Assembly (NCBI RefSeq): GCF_003664035.1
Contig: NZ_RCCK01000010.1
Span: 62,001-126,000 of the forward strand
DNA length: 64,000 nucleotides
Reading direction: 5' to 3'
Source of the DNA: Pedobacter alluvionis
GTDB lineage: Bacteria > Bacteroidota > Bacteroidia > Sphingobacteriales > Sphingobacteriaceae
In this document: positions 17,851 to 26,523 of the stretch, piece after piece
Position numbering within the stretch: the first letter of the stretch is position 1
How the letters are laid out: every line of letters begins with the position of its first letter
Translations under genes and position numbers: made by a program
The notes under the pieces: model-generated
Told to the model about the DNA's origin: nothing
Databases searched by the model: none
What the model saw: the letters and a program-made list of their open reading frames with translations, nothing else

Positions 17851-18163
17851 GAGCCTGTTTAAAATTAAATAAAATTTATTTCGTATGTCAGTCTGAGCGT
17901 AGTCGAAGACCATTTCAACTCATTAATAAAGCAATCGACTACGCTACCATAGACAGAATCATTAGTACGGTCGTCATTCCCGCGCAGGCGGGAATCTTAA
18001 AGCGCTTGCATTACGATTCCCAATCGAGTTGGGAATGACGATCTCGCGTAGCCGACCATTTTGCCAAAAAGATCTGTCTTTTATATTGACTTTCTGAAAT
18101 AATTATCCCTCTGTGTGAGAGCCAAAGGCCATTTATATTTGTTATAAAAATTTAAACAGACTC
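17851..18163 (+). mobile_element. 313-bp MITE with TTA target duplication
   Basis: The ends are imperfect inverted repeats: GAGCCTGTTTAAA at 17851-17863 and TTTAAACAGACTC at 18151-18163 (one mismatch in 13). Both sides are flanked by TTA (17848-17850 and 18164-18166), a 3-bp target duplication. No protein is encoded. The interior carries two nested hairpins, one built on ATTCCCGC/GCGGGAAT (near 17976-17994) and one on GATTCCCAA/TTGGGAATG (near 18015-18038), plus GAGCGTAGTCGAAGAC-type sequence. End sequence and TNA-type duplication point to mobilisation by an IS5-superfamily transposase (inference). Confidence 0.72.
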
Positions 18164-18263
18164 TTAGACGATATTTTTAAGGATGAAATACTCATTTATC
18201 AGTATTGTTTTTATGGTGAAATAGCTGCTTATTAGAATACTTAAATCAAACCAAACATCTCTA

Positions 18264-18596
18264 TTGAAAACGCTCATCTTAATTGTGTTGAGTTTAACCT
18301 TGTTGAACTTTTCGCCTGAAAATCCCAAAACGAAAGAACCTGTTGCTACTTGTTACGGCTATAGTTCATGTTCTGCCTGTTCTAATTGCAGCCGGTGTAA
18401 ACATTGTGGTGCTGGTGGGAGCTGTGGTGTATGCTCTACAAAATCTTCCAGTAATATAAAAACCTTCAGCTCCAGTAAAACGAGCCCTCGCCAGACTGCT
18501 AATTATGTTGGGCAATGTAAGGCACTCACTAAAAAGGGAAGTCGTTGCAAAAGAAATGGTAGTGGTAGTGGATATTGCTGGCAGCATGGTAAATAG
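18264..18596 (+). CDS. Secreted cysteine-rich protein with DUF5763-like C-terminus
   Basis: 110 aa, starting with TTG (no in-frame ATG nearby). A signal peptide (MKTLILIVLSLTLLNFS) is followed by a cysteine cluster (CSACSNCSRCKHCGAGGSCG, about residues 38-57) and, after a Ser/Thr linker, GQCKALTKKGSRCKRNGSGS with YCWQHG. The last part resembles the short Cys/His module (Q-C-x-x-x-T-K-x-G-x-x-C ... C-x-x-H) found in DUF5763 and many phage or accessory proteins, probably metal-binding. Function unknown. Confidence 0.6.
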   Translation: MKTLILIVLSLTLLNFSPENPKTKEPVATCYGYSSCSACSNCSRCKHCGAGGSCGVCSTKSSSNIKTFSSSKTSPRQTANYVGQCKALTKKGSRCKRNGSGSGYCWQHGK

Positions 18597-18711
18597 CCTC
18601 TATTCAAATTATTAATCTAACAATCATTATGATTGGCAATACAATTTTTCAGATCTTGATCTTGACACAATAAAATGGCTTTAAACTGCATCATTAATAG
18701 TTACCGATAAT

Positions 18712-19023
18712 ATGAAAAAAATACTTACGCTCTTAACGCTTCTACCATTGTTCGCTAATGCACAAGTTGCAAATGATGGTTTTAATTTTGGATCACTAAT
18801 CGGTGTATTAGTCGGCATTGGTGTGATGTTATTAATTTTTTTAGTGCTTAGACAGCTGGTGCTTTGGTATTGGAAAATCGATAAAATTGTTGCTTACCAA
18901 GAACAAAATATTATTACACTTCAATCTGTTTACAACACCCAAAAAGAAATATTAAAACAAGCAAAAGAGCAAACCGAATTATTGAGAAAAATTAGAGATA
19001 AAATAGAGGTGAAAACTGATTAA
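18712..19023 (+). CDS. Small membrane protein with signal peptide and coiled coil
   Basis: 103 aa. Signal peptide (KKILTLLTLLPLFANAQ), then a transmembrane helix (LIGVLVGIGVMLLIFLVLRQ, about residues 30-49), then a charged helix (QNIITLQSVYNTQKEILKQA onward) likely to form a coiled coil. Nothing catalytic is visible. It sits 115 bp after the cysteine-rich gene on the same strand; a shared transcript is possible. No family recognised. Confidence 0.6.
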   Translation: MKKILTLLTLLPLFANAQVANDGFNFGSLIGVLVGIGVMLLIFLVLRQLVLWYWKIDKIVAYQEQNIITLQSVYNTQKEILKQAKEQTELLRKIRDKIEVKTD

Positions 19024-19043
19024 GAATATTTTAAATTAAGGAT

Positions 19044-19118
19044 ATGCAGAAACTACTTACTTTATTTTTACTGATAGCAGCACCATCATGCTATGCACAA
19101 CTGTTGAGCCTTGATTAA
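19044..19118 (+). pseudogene. Truncated secreted-protein start (24 codons)
   Basis: A frame 20 bp after the preceding gene begins MQKLLTLFLLIAAPSCYAQL, a good signal peptide, and stops after 24 codons. The DNA that follows is a dispersed repeat (19141-19193). This looks like the 5' end of a secreted-protein gene whose remainder was lost. Confidence 0.5.
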
Positions 19119-19140
19119 GCTATAGCTGTAAGGCCGAAAT

Positions 19141-19193
19141 CCCCACTATGCGTAGCGTTCCGCAGGAGTTCTACGGATTAGCCAATAAAAAAG
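19141..19193 (+). repeat. Dispersed hairpin repeat, copy 1 (short form)
   Basis: The 53-bp segment with core CGTTCCGCAGGAGTTCTACG recurs with about four differences at 58632-58684; a third copy at 60531 begins inside this core. In this copy the first arm of the ATCCGTAG/CTACGGAT hairpin has a mismatch. It directly follows a truncated gene. Confidence 0.75.
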
Positions 19194-19328
19194 CTTTTGA
19201 TCCTCAGAAAGCCCATGTGTGTACATGTTAGTATATGTCTTGAGTTATCTAATGTTCAGGCTCGAAAAAAAAACAGGATAGCCGAAAACTGAATAGAGTA
19301 GGTAATTACTTATTTAAAGCATTAAGAC

Positions 19329-19949
19329 ATGGAAAAGATTAAATTAAATTTTATTAACAGATCAGGTGACACTAATAACAGCACTGTCGTAATTTTTCAA
19401 CAAAATGTCGCAGAAGATTTTGGCGAGATCGCGATAGCATGGCAGGTAATTAAAAACTGCGGCAGATTAGACAATCACCCATTTGTATACTCATCAAACT
19501 TCCAGGTATCAGCAAGCGACTCTTATGGGAACTATACCCCACAATTGACAGCTTATGAAGGCCAGGCTTTTGACATGTTAAAAAGCAATTCTGGAGATAT
19601 TCTTCAATTGTCTTCAATTCCTGCAACAAGCTCTACAGAGGTTGAAGTTAGAAACCAACTCATGTTAGGCGCCATCAATGCCTATTGCTACAGAGATGGT
19701 AAACTTCTTGCTGCAAAAACAGGTTTGGCCCCCGGACAAAAGGCGGTTTTTGAATTCCAACCAAGAATCTATATAGGCGTGGTTTCGCAGATAGAAGAAG
19801 GTGATGTAATGAATTCTGCCATTATTTCTCAAGTTAACTCTGAAATTAATTTGTTTGGCATTTCAAGCGCTGATATTGTTATGACTGGTGGCGGTTCTGG
19901 AAAATCGTCTGTACCATTCTATTTCACTTTAGAAAACATAAACAGATAA
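19329..19949 (+). CDS. Unknown conserved-looking 206-aa protein
   Basis: No signal peptide, no transmembrane segment. The protein is beta-rich, with blocks NNSTVVIFQQNVAEDFGEIA, WQVIKNCGRLDNHPF, VSASDSYGNYTPQL and a C-terminal IVMTGGGSGKSSVPFYFTLE. The glycine-rich block is not followed by a typical P-loop context and is more likely a surface loop. I have the impression of a family of stand-alone proteins with this layout but cannot name a function. Transcription ends at the strong hairpin just downstream. Confidence 0.7.
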   Translation: MEKIKLNFINRSGDTNNSTVVIFQQNVAEDFGEIAIAWQVIKNCGRLDNHPFVYSSNFQVSASDSYGNYTPQLTAYEGQAFDMLKSNSGDILQLSSIPATSSTEVEVRNQLMLGAINAYCYRDGKLLAAKTGLAPGQKAVFEFQPRIYIGVVSQIEEGDVMNSAIISQVNSEINLFGISSADIVMTGGGSGKSSVPFYFTLENINR

Positions 19950-19964
19950 CTGACTCAACTCATT

Positions 19965-20006
19965 TAAAGAGACACAATGACTATCCTTATAGCTTGTGTC
20001 TCTTTA
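19965..20006 (+). terminator. Strong rho-independent-type terminator
   Basis: TAAAGAGACACAA and TTGTGTCTCTTTA form a perfect 13-bp stem with a 16-nt loop, 16 bp after the stop of the 19329-19949 gene. A/T runs on both sides allow it to act in either direction, but the gene on the other side ends 91 bp away. Confidence 0.8.
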
Positions 20007-20097
20007 TTGCCAGGTTTAAATTTCCTGGCAAAGATGGATCATAATGTATCGTTAAAACGAGCATTTTGTGGTCAGTAATCGCATTTTGAAACTGCTT

Positions 20098-21180
20098 TCA
20101 CTTCAAGGCCTCATCAACTAACTTCTTCAACTCAAGATAGTATTCGTGTCTTCCTTTATTATTAAGGTAAAAGGCCATCAGGAAACCAGCGGTTTTCTTT
20201 TGGTTATCAACCCACGGAAAACTACCGAATAATCCCGGACTGCTAACAGCATTACCAGGTTTGTTTGCCTTACTATTTTCTATTATCCATTCCCCGTAGC
20301 CATAGCCAAAATCACCTGCCTCGTTGGGTGCGTACACTTTGTTAACCTCACCGGTTACACGGTTAATTTGCATTTGGTTTACGCTATTTTCTGATAGGAT
20401 GCGTTTGCCATTGAATATGCCCTTATTTACAATCATAGTAAGAAAATTCATGTAATCGTTTGGCGTACTGCTCGCTCCGCCTGCAGGCAATGCAACTTTG
20501 CTTTTTCCAAAATCGGTATTTTTCATATCTAAAGGCCTGGCAATTCTTTCGGCAAACAAGGTTTCGAAACTTTTGCCACTGATTTTTTCAATCACCGCTC
20601 CGGCGATTTGCAATCCTGTATTGCTGTATCGGAAAACCTTTCCGGGCTCGCCCTCCATTGGCAAGGCAGCAATCATTTGGATGGCCTCATCCATGCTATT
20701 GATTTGTCGCATTTCGCTTAAACTCTCTTTTAAATCAGGCGATTTTATGGCAGTCATGTGCGATAAACATTCGCTAATGGTAATACTCCCTTTGCCCGAT
20801 TTAGATAAAACCGGAAGATATTTGCCAACCGTATCGCTAAGTGTTAGCTTGCCCTCATCAACGAAAGTCATTACCAAGGCAGCACTAAGCCATTTGCTAC
20901 AACTGGCGATCTGCTGTCTGGTTGTGGCTGTATAATCACTGAAGTCGGTGGTTTTGCCTTGTCTTTTGGCTAGGATTTTTCCCATCATTTTCTGTTTTGC
21001 AGAAAGCTCACTTACGCCTTTGCTATATACAATTTTTCCATCCTTGTAGAGTAAGAGGTAAACTCTTCCACCCATTACATCGGCGTGGTGCTGTAGCCAG
21101 GTATCGATTTTAGAAAAATTTTGTGCATTTAGATTTCCGTAATACAATAAAATCGAAACCATAAAAAATAACTTCTTCAT
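20098..21180 (-). CDS. Secreted serine hydrolase, class C beta-lactamase/esterase family
   Basis: 360 aa from the ATG at 21178-21180, chosen because it gives a signal peptide (KKLFFMVSILLYYGNLNAQ); the frame stays open upstream for 24 codons but that part overlaps the neighbouring gene. Family motifs: S-x-x-K in ASCSKWLSAAL (nucleophile Ser and general-base Lys), Y-x-N in FRYSNTGLQIAG, and a C-terminal YGYGEWI segment. Members are penicillin-binding-like esterases or peptidases. It starts 4 bp after the upstream alpha/beta hydrolase gene, so the two form a unit. Confidence 0.85.
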   Translation of the reverse strand: MKKLFFMVSILLYYGNLNAQNFSKIDTWLQHHADVMGGRVYLLLYKDGKIVYSKGVSELSAKQKMMGKILAKRQGKTTDFSDYTATTRQQIASCSKWLSAALVMTFVDEGKLTLSDTVGKYLPVLSKSGKGSITISECLSHMTAIKSPDLKESLSEMRQINSMDEAIQMIAALPMEGEPGKVFRYSNTGLQIAGAVIEKISGKSFETLFAERIARPLDMKNTDFGKSKVALPAGGASSTPNDYMNFLTMIVNKGIFNGKRILSENSVNQMQINRVTGEVNKVYAPNEAGDFGYGYGEWIIENSKANKPGNAVSSPGLFGSFPWVDNQKKTAGFLMAFYLNNKGRHEYYLELKKLVDEALK

Positions 21181-21184
21181 ATTT

Positions 21185-22228
21185 TTAATTACAATTTCCA
21201 ATCCTGGGGTTAACTGTACTGCCGCACTGAAATTCATACCGGCTTTGTGCATATTTAGGCACCGGATTATCGCTTACTTCTAAGGGCGGCAAAACTTCAT
21301 TTTTATAACCAGGCATGGTTATTTGTTCTGTTGAACCATTTCCTAAAGCTACATTTTTGGCAGCAGCATTTCCATTAAAACTATAGTCCATCATGGCATC
21401 GAGCAGGCGATAAATGCCATAATAGTCTAAAGCATCGAAAGCGGTTCGCGTATTGGGCATGGTGTGTTCTGTGTGGTAAGTATATCCGGCAATTGTGGCT
21501 GATTTGATGTAGATGAAATCTTTTTCGGCAGGAGAAATACTGATATTTTTAAAGATATCTATCGCCAAACGATGGTCGTTAATGGTATCTTCATCATAAA
21601 CCTGGGCAATCATTTTTGTATTGGCAGGGAAATTCTGAAGTTGTGCATTGGTGATCTGATAGCTGTACCAGGGCGCCATGGTGAAAAGAAAACGGGCATT
21701 TTGTCCCCAGCCAAAATCGGTGAAAGCTTTATAGGCAAGGGCAATTGAAGCGCCTCCACCAAAAGAATGCCCCATAAAGCCAACGCGGGTTTTATCAATA
21801 AGATTCGGATAATCCGTTGCAGCTTTTAAAAATCCCGCCCAGAGTGTGTTATATCTATCATCTATACTCACTCCGGTTGTTGGATAGGGAACAAAAACCA
21901 CCACAAAACCTTTTTTTGCAATGAACTCGAAAAGGCCTTTTGCATAATTTTTATCTTCGCCGCCATAAGGGTGTGAATAGAAAATAGTTCCTTTAGGTGA
22001 GGTAATCCCGGCAGGATAAAAAATGGTTACATTGGTTCCGGAATAGGTTGGGTTTGCAAAATTAATCTCTGCAACCTTGTAACTGCCATCAGCTCCATAT
22101 CCGGATGCAGGCCGGGAAATTGGCCCATCTAAATCATCGTCTACAGGTTCGGTTGACGGCGAATCGCCTCCTTTAGCGCAGCCTGATAAAACCAATAGTA
22201 AAAAGCAAAGTCTGAGTAAATTTTTCAT
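21185..22228 (-). CDS. Lipoprotein alpha/beta hydrolase (chlorophyllase/PETase-like fold)
   Basis: 347 aa. Lipoprotein signal ending LVLSGC (lipobox cysteine about residue 17). The nucleophile elbow is GHSFGGGAS (G-x-S-x-G), preceded by YSHPYGGEDKNYAKG, which would supply the oxyanion region; a candidate catalytic His lies in YTYHTEHTMPN. A closing Cys pair is present (CGSTVNPRIGNC). This layout fits dienelactone-hydrolase/cutinase-like esterases. Substrate unknown. It is cotranscribed with the serine hydrolase gene. Confidence 0.8.
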   Translation of the reverse strand: MKNLLRLCFLLLVLSGCAKGGDSPSTEPVDDDLDGPISRPASGYGADGSYKVAEINFANPTYSGTNVTIFYPAGITSPKGTIFYSHPYGGEDKNYAKGLFEFIAKKGFVVVFVPYPTTGVSIDDRYNTLWAGFLKAATDYPNLIDKTRVGFMGHSFGGGASIALAYKAFTDFGWGQNARFLFTMAPWYSYQITNAQLQNFPANTKMIAQVYDEDTINDHRLAIDIFKNISISPAEKDFIYIKSATIAGYTYHTEHTMPNTRTAFDALDYYGIYRLLDAMMDYSFNGNAAAKNVALGNGSTEQITMPGYKNEVLPPLEVSDNPVPKYAQSRYEFQCGSTVNPRIGNCN

Positions 22229-22236
22229 ATTACATT

Positions 22237-22620
22237 TTATCTTTTAGTGTGGCTTTTTAACGTCTCTTTAAACTTTTCGTATTGCTGATACTGGCCGGTA
22301 GTGAACACCTTTTTCAGCTCCTCATCCTTCGCCTTCTGTAAAGACATTGCTTGTTTAAAGCGTGTTATTTTACGATCGCTACTTTTTATAATGGGCTCGA
22401 ACTTTTTAGCATAGTTTAAGTTTATTACTTCAATTTTACTTTGCTGTTGGGCATTTAGGTTGAGTTTAGTCCTCATCATTTCCGTTTGAAATTTAGCCCG
22501 CTCTTCGGGTGTTTTATGCTTTAAATCATTTGCTTTATTTTGAGCAAATGCGGAGGTTAAACCGGAAACTGATAAGACCAATAAAGCAACATATAAACTT
22601 GTGATTTTAGGGGTTCTCAT
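22237..22620 (-). CDS. Periplasmic Spy/CpxP-like helical protein
   Basis: 127 aa with a signal peptide (ALLVLSVSGLTSAFAQ). The mature part is all helical and basic, with KTPEERAKFQTEMMRTKLNL, NAQQQSKIEVINLNYAKKF and a C-terminal FTTGQYQQYEKFKETLKSH. The L-x-x-x-Q-x-x-K-I pattern and the ending are those of Bacteroidota relatives of Spy/CpxP (DUF4890-like). A periplasmic chaperone or sensor role is inferred. It is 8 bp upstream of the hydrolase pair and likely shares their transcript. Confidence 0.7.
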   Translation of the reverse strand: MRTPKITSLYVALLVLSVSGLTSAFAQNKANDLKHKTPEERAKFQTEMMRTKLNLNAQQQSKIEVINLNYAKKFEPIIKSSDRKITRFKQAMSLQKAKDEELKKVFTTGQYQQYEKFKETLKSHTKR

Positions 22621-22663
22621 GATTTGATTTCTACTGATTTAAAAATATGAAAATTGCTTAAGA

Positions 22664-22882
22664 TTAGTGATGAACTACAATTACCCGCCTCCTTAAAGCA
22701 GGTTTTACCACCACAATTGGTGCGGGTTTTACTACAACAATTCTTGCTACAGGCTTAGTATTCACCCGGCGGGTATGTACTATGATTCTTTTGGCAGGAG
22801 TTCTTACCACTATTCTGCTTTGAGCGTTTGTAAGTAAGACACTTGAAAACGCAATACTGATTATTAAAATGAACTTTTTCAT
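22664..22882 (-). CDS. Small secreted basic Val/Arg/Pro-rich protein
   Basis: 72 aa. Signal peptide KKFILIISIAFSSVLLTNAQ, then a short mature region of repeated V-V-x-x-x-P-A units (IVVVKPAPIVVVKPALRRR) with many Arg and Lys and a final HH. It looks like a small cell-envelope protein of low complexity; no function known. It precedes the Spy-like gene by 43 bp on the same strand. Confidence 0.6.
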   Translation of the reverse strand: MKKFILIISIAFSSVLLTNAQSRIVVRTPAKRIIVHTRRVNTKPVARIVVVKPAPIVVVKPALRRRVIVVHH

Positions 22883-22907
22883 AATGTGTTTTTTATTAAC
22901 AGATGGA

Positions 22908-23741
22908 TTAATTTAATGCATGTTTCTGCTTTTCAGATGAAACTGAAAGATGTGGAGTTAAAGTGTGATTACCTTGGGTTGAACTTTCTGGCTTAAACCA
23001 GTTGATAAAGCCCTGTGCCACCAGGCGGAAGGGATTATAACTTAAAAAACCGGTAGTCAGGCCATACCGTACTTTTTCTGTTTCGGGTTGATAAGTGCCA
23101 AATAATTTATCCCAGATAATCAAAACACCACCAAAGTTTTTATCGATGTAAATGGGGTTGCTTCCATGGTGAACCCTGTGCGATGATGGTGTATCCATTA
23201 CATGCTCAATCAGGCCCAATTTTCCAACGGCTTCAGTGTGTAGAAAAAATTGGTAGGTAAGGTTTAGCACATAAGAAATCACAATAAAATCGGTGGGCAA
23301 ACCAAATAATGCGGCCGGGATAAAAAACAATGGACTCACAATTGCTGAAAACCAGTTAAGGCGATAAGCTGCCGTTAAATTCATGTGCATGGCCGAATGA
23401 TGGACCAAATGAAATGCCCAAAGCGGTTTCCAGAGGTGTGATAGGCGATGGAACCAATAATAAGTAAAATCTGCGGCGATGAATGTTAAACCGAAAACCC
23501 AGGCATTATGCAGCAGTTTAATTGGTGTCAGTTTTGCAAAGAAACCCAGAATGGTTAATTGATAACCTGCAAATATGAATTTTGAAAACTGAAAGCCTGC
23601 AAAAATAGCGAGGTTGGAAAAAGTTTCCTTAACATCATAAGCGCCTTTTTCTTTCTTCCAGTTCCAGATGATTTCGGCAAGAATGAACATAAAAAGGAAT
23701 AACAGGATGTAAATGCGATATGGACCGATGTGATTTTTCAT
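22908..23741 (-). CDS. Sterol desaturase / fatty acid hydroxylase family membrane enzyme
   Basis: 277 aa with several membrane helices and the histidine boxes that bind the di-iron centre: HRLSH (in YYWFHRLSHLWKP), HLVHH, and SHRVHHGSN near residue 190. These enzymes use O2 to hydroxylate or desaturate lipids in the membrane. The final about 30 residues (STQGNHTLTPHLSVSSEKQK) are a polar tail. Substrate cannot be read; bacterial relatives act on hopanoids, carotenoids or ether lipids. Confidence 0.88.
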   Translation of the reverse strand: MKNHIGPYRIYILLFLFMFILAEIIWNWKKEKGAYDVKETFSNLAIFAGFQFSKFIFAGYQLTILGFFAKLTPIKLLHNAWVFGLTFIAADFTYYWFHRLSHLWKPLWAFHLVHHSAMHMNLTAAYRLNWFSAIVSPLFFIPAALFGLPTDFIVISYVLNLTYQFFLHTEAVGKLGLIEHVMDTPSSHRVHHGSNPIYIDKNFGGVLIIWDKLFGTYQPETEKVRYGLTTGFLSYNPFRLVAQGFINWFKPESSTQGNHTLTPHLSVSSEKQKHALN

Positions 23742-23851
23742 TTTTATCTAAACTAAATGCTGCCTTGTTAGGACAGGATAAAGTTGAATAAAAATAAATC
23801 TGGATGTGGACTAAAAACAGGTGAAGCTGAAAAACAAAAGGGTGAAGCGAT

Positions 23852-24628
23852 TTAAGTATTCATCCATTTTTTAAACTCAGGTACACGGGCCTTGCTGATC
23901 AGCATTTGCGTTTCGGCTATTGGTTTTACTTTAACCAACAATCTTCCGTTGAAATAAAATTCAACTTCGGTTATGGCCCTGCGGTTGATCAGAAACTGGC
24001 GGTTTGCCCGGAAAAAAGTATCCGGGTCAAGCTGCTGCTCCAGCTGTTCCATAGTGAAATCCATCACAAATTGCCTGTCGTCGTTGGTTCTGGCATAAAC
24101 GATTTCATTAGCCGTATAAAACCACGAAATTTTAGCCGTTTCTACCGGTATCAGTTTATCGCGGTAATGAATAAGGAAAGACTTTTTGTGAGATTTTGAA
24201 AGGTTGCCAATTTGTGCGGCTAAATCTGTAAATACAGGCAAAACCTGTGGTGTAGCACTGCCAATCCATCTTTTGTATTTGTTAACAGCGCGATCAATTT
24301 CTTCCCCGTCAAAAGGTTTTAAGATGTAATCGATACCATTGTTTTTAAAAGCCGTGATGGCGTAATCGTTATAGGCGGTTACAAAAATTACAGGTTTATC
24401 GATATTGATTCGTTTGAAAATATCAAAAGATAATCCATCTGCAAGCCTGATATCCATAAAAATTAAGTCGTACATGCTTTCATTGCCAGCAAGCCAGGTG
24501 GTTGCTTCTTCAACGGTACTTAATGTTGAAACAATATCAATATCATGCGCTATTTCTCCCAGTAAATGGATTAAGTTCCTGGCGGTAACGGACTCGTCTT
24601 CTACAATAACAGTACGAATGGTGCTCAT
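23852..24628 (-). CDS. LytTR-type response regulator
   Basis: 258 aa. N-terminal receiver domain with acidic pocket E10/D11, phosphoacceptor D59 in DLIFMDIRL, and K104 in YILKPFDGEE. C-terminal LytTR DNA-binding domain (about 155-258) with TAKISWFYTANEIVYARTND and FFRANRQFLINRRAITEVEF. Its start overlaps the histidine kinase stop by 4 bp, so the pair is a two-component system. Members often control neighbouring membrane or envelope genes; the sterol-desaturase-like gene downstream is a candidate target. Confidence 0.93.
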   Translation of the reverse strand: MSTIRTVIVEDESVTARNLIHLLGEIAHDIDIVSTLSTVEEATTWLAGNESMYDLIFMDIRLADGLSFDIFKRINIDKPVIFVTAYNDYAITAFKNNGIDYILKPFDGEEIDRAVNKYKRWIGSATPQVLPVFTDLAAQIGNLSKSHKKSFLIHYRDKLIPVETAKISWFYTANEIVYARTNDDRQFVMDFTMEQLEQQLDPDTFFRANRQFLINRRAITEVEFYFNGRLLVKVKPIAETQMLISKARVPEFKKWMNT

Positions 24629-25647
24629 GGTTCTAATGGGATTTTTACCAGAAACTCGTTTCCGCTTTTACTTATTTCGATTTCCTTTTTCAACATAATC
24701 TTAAAACGTTCATTCAGGTTTGCAAGTCCCATACCGTTGCTGCTTTCGGGCGTTGGAATTTCATTGAGGTTATTGCCCAGAACCAGCAAGTCATTATCCA
24801 TATACAGCTTTACATTTAAGGGCTTTGTTAAAGTTGCTGCATTGTGTTTTACGGCGTTTTCTAATAAAGGCTGTAAAGTTAAATGGGGTAATTTATAATT
24901 CATCGCTTCAGCGGGAATATTAATTTCCATTTTAAATGCATTTTCCAGACGCATGGTTACGAGCCGGGCGAATGCCTTTAACATCGTTACTTCATCGTTA
25001 AGTGTTACAAGATTATTTTTGGAACGGTTTAAAGCATAGCGAAAAACGGTAGATAAATCACGGACATATTTTTGTGCCAGGGCCGGGTTTTCCCTGATGA
25101 CACCTGAGAGGCTGCTTAATGAATTGAATAAAAAATGTGGGTTCATCTGCTCTTTCAAAAGCTCCAGTTCTGTTTGCATGTAGGCCATCTTGAGCTGCTC
25201 GTTTTCTACTTCTTTATTTTTAGAGGAACGGATAAGCAGAACAATTTTAATCAGAATAGCCATTAAGATACTACTCAGGAATAACCGTACGAAGTTGCCT
25301 GCCAGGTAAGCCTTAGGCAATTGCGGCGTAAAAAATAATTTGTTTTGGAGTACGCCTCCCAAAAAAACAGCTAAAATGAATATTGATACATTTGAAATAA
25401 CGTACAGGCTAATTTTATTTTTTTCACGGTAAACGCTCAGTTTTGAAAAGGGATTCAGGTTTAAATGGAATATCAATCCGCAAAAGACCAGATTGAATAA
25501 AAACTGAAAGAGTAGTTCCAAAGGATTAAAATGCCAGTATTGCGCTACAATTCCCTTTTCGCGTAAAGCCAGCAACTTCGGTGTGTTTACCAATAAGGCA
25601 ATTAACAGCGAACTATACCAGGAAATTCGTTGCTCATTTTTATCCAT
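24625..25647 (-). CDS. LytS/YehU-type sensor histidine kinase
   Basis: 340 aa. Four hydrophobic segments in the first about 140 residues, then a linker helix, then the His_kinase domain with H171 in EQMNPHFLFNSLSSLSG. The ATP-binding part follows, with LTLQPLLENAVKHNA (N box) and GMGLANLNERF (G box). No periplasmic sensor domain is present, so the membrane bundle itself or a partner senses the signal. It is coupled by a 4-bp overlap to the LytTR regulator. Confidence 0.92.
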   Translation of the reverse strand: MDKNEQRISWYSSLLIALLVNTPKLLALREKGIVAQYWHFNPLELLFQFLFNLVFCGLIFHLNLNPFSKLSVYREKNKISLYVISNVSIFILAVFLGGVLQNKLFFTPQLPKAYLAGNFVRLFLSSILMAILIKIVLLIRSSKNKEVENEQLKMAYMQTELELLKEQMNPHFLFNSLSSLSGVIRENPALAQKYVRDLSTVFRYALNRSKNNLVTLNDEVTMLKAFARLVTMRLENAFKMEINIPAEAMNYKLPHLTLQPLLENAVKHNAATLTKPLNVKLYMDNDLLVLGNNLNEIPTPESSNGMGLANLNERFKIMLKKEIEISKSGNEFLVKIPLEP

Positions 25648-25858
25648 CGCTTAAACTTATGAAAAAAATATATGAAACTTTTCCAATTATGGTGAAGCTG
25701 ACAGATTTGGCGGTCAGTTGACTGAAATATGCTGTGTCCTTATTTTATATGGCTGGTTGAATGTTCATTTTACTGTTACCCTCCACCCTGTATGTTTGAT
25801 TAATGAATTAGCGCTTTTAGTCCTCAATCTCAACAGAAATATTTTCACGCTAACCTAA

Positions 25859-26491
25859 TCATGTCCTAAAGTTAGTTGGCGTTTGTTCCAATAATTTCCT
25901 TTCATGATGGAAATCTTCGAGCTTGAGCAGTAAAGTAATCAGTTCCATTTTTTCCGGGGTGGAAAGCGGCTCGGTAACATTTGCTGAAGCCATTTTAATA
26001 TTTTCTATACTATTGTTCAATTCCTGCGTCCCTTTAGTGGTAATATTGATAATCCTGCTTCTTTTATCGTTATCGGTGGTCTGCTGCTCTGCCAAACCTT
26101 TTTTTAGCAACCTGTTGACAATCAGCGTACCTGTAGCCTTTTCATGAACATTCTGTCTGATCAGTGCAGTTTTGCTCATACTTCCGCCCGAGGCAAGGCA
26201 GATCAGGTAGATAAATTCATCGGGTGTAGAAAAGGCAGATTCAGCAATGGCTGTTTTTGCGTGCAGCCTGGCATAACGGTACAGATGAACCAGCGAGGTG
26301 TTGATCACGCTGTCTGCCGAACGTCCCCTGGCTTTGCCTTCCCATTGAGGGTTAGGGGCGCTTGTTTCCCTGTCCCCATGGCGGCCATTGAGCCAGCTGA
26401 GGAATGGAGCCAGTTCCGCTACCGGGTTATCATTGCTGCTTTCATAAGTTTTCACAAGCGAGATAAGTTCACTTAAAAGGTTGTACATCAT
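25859..26491 (-). CDS. MarR-family transcriptional regulator
   Basis: 210 aa, longer than the usual 140-160 because of about 60 extra N-terminal residues. The winged helix lies at about 85-160: MSKTALIRQNVHEKATGTLI is the recognition region and KKGLAEQQTTDNDKRSRIIN is the wing with the conserved D-x-R-x-R motif. It is the last gene of the folE-SDR-FAD oxidoreductase run (32 bp after the oxidoreductase), so it probably controls that operon through the palindromes upstream of folE. Confidence 0.85.
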   Translation of the reverse strand: MMYNLLSELISLVKTYESSNDNPVAELAPFLSWLNGRHGDRETSAPNPQWEGKARGRSADSVINTSLVHLYRYARLHAKTAIAESAFSTPDEFIYLICLASGGSMSKTALIRQNVHEKATGTLIVNRLLKKGLAEQQTTDNDKRSRIINITTKGTQELNNSIENIKMASANVTEPLSTPEKMELITLLLKLEDFHHERKLLEQTPTNFRT

Positions 26492-26523
26492 GGTGCTATT
26501 TTTTATGTTTTTGAACAGCGTTG

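Noticed and set aside
17881..18060. GC-rich palindromes around 17976-18038 as a CRISPR or rho-independent terminators
   Set aside because: Only two different hairpins occur, without regular spacing, and both lie inside the MITE bounded by matched ends and a TTA duplication.
19741..19949. GGGSGKSS in the unknown 206-aa protein as a Walker A nucleotide-binding loop
   Set aside because: It is near the C-terminus, lacks the preceding strand and hydrophobic pattern and has no Walker B; it is more likely a surface loop.
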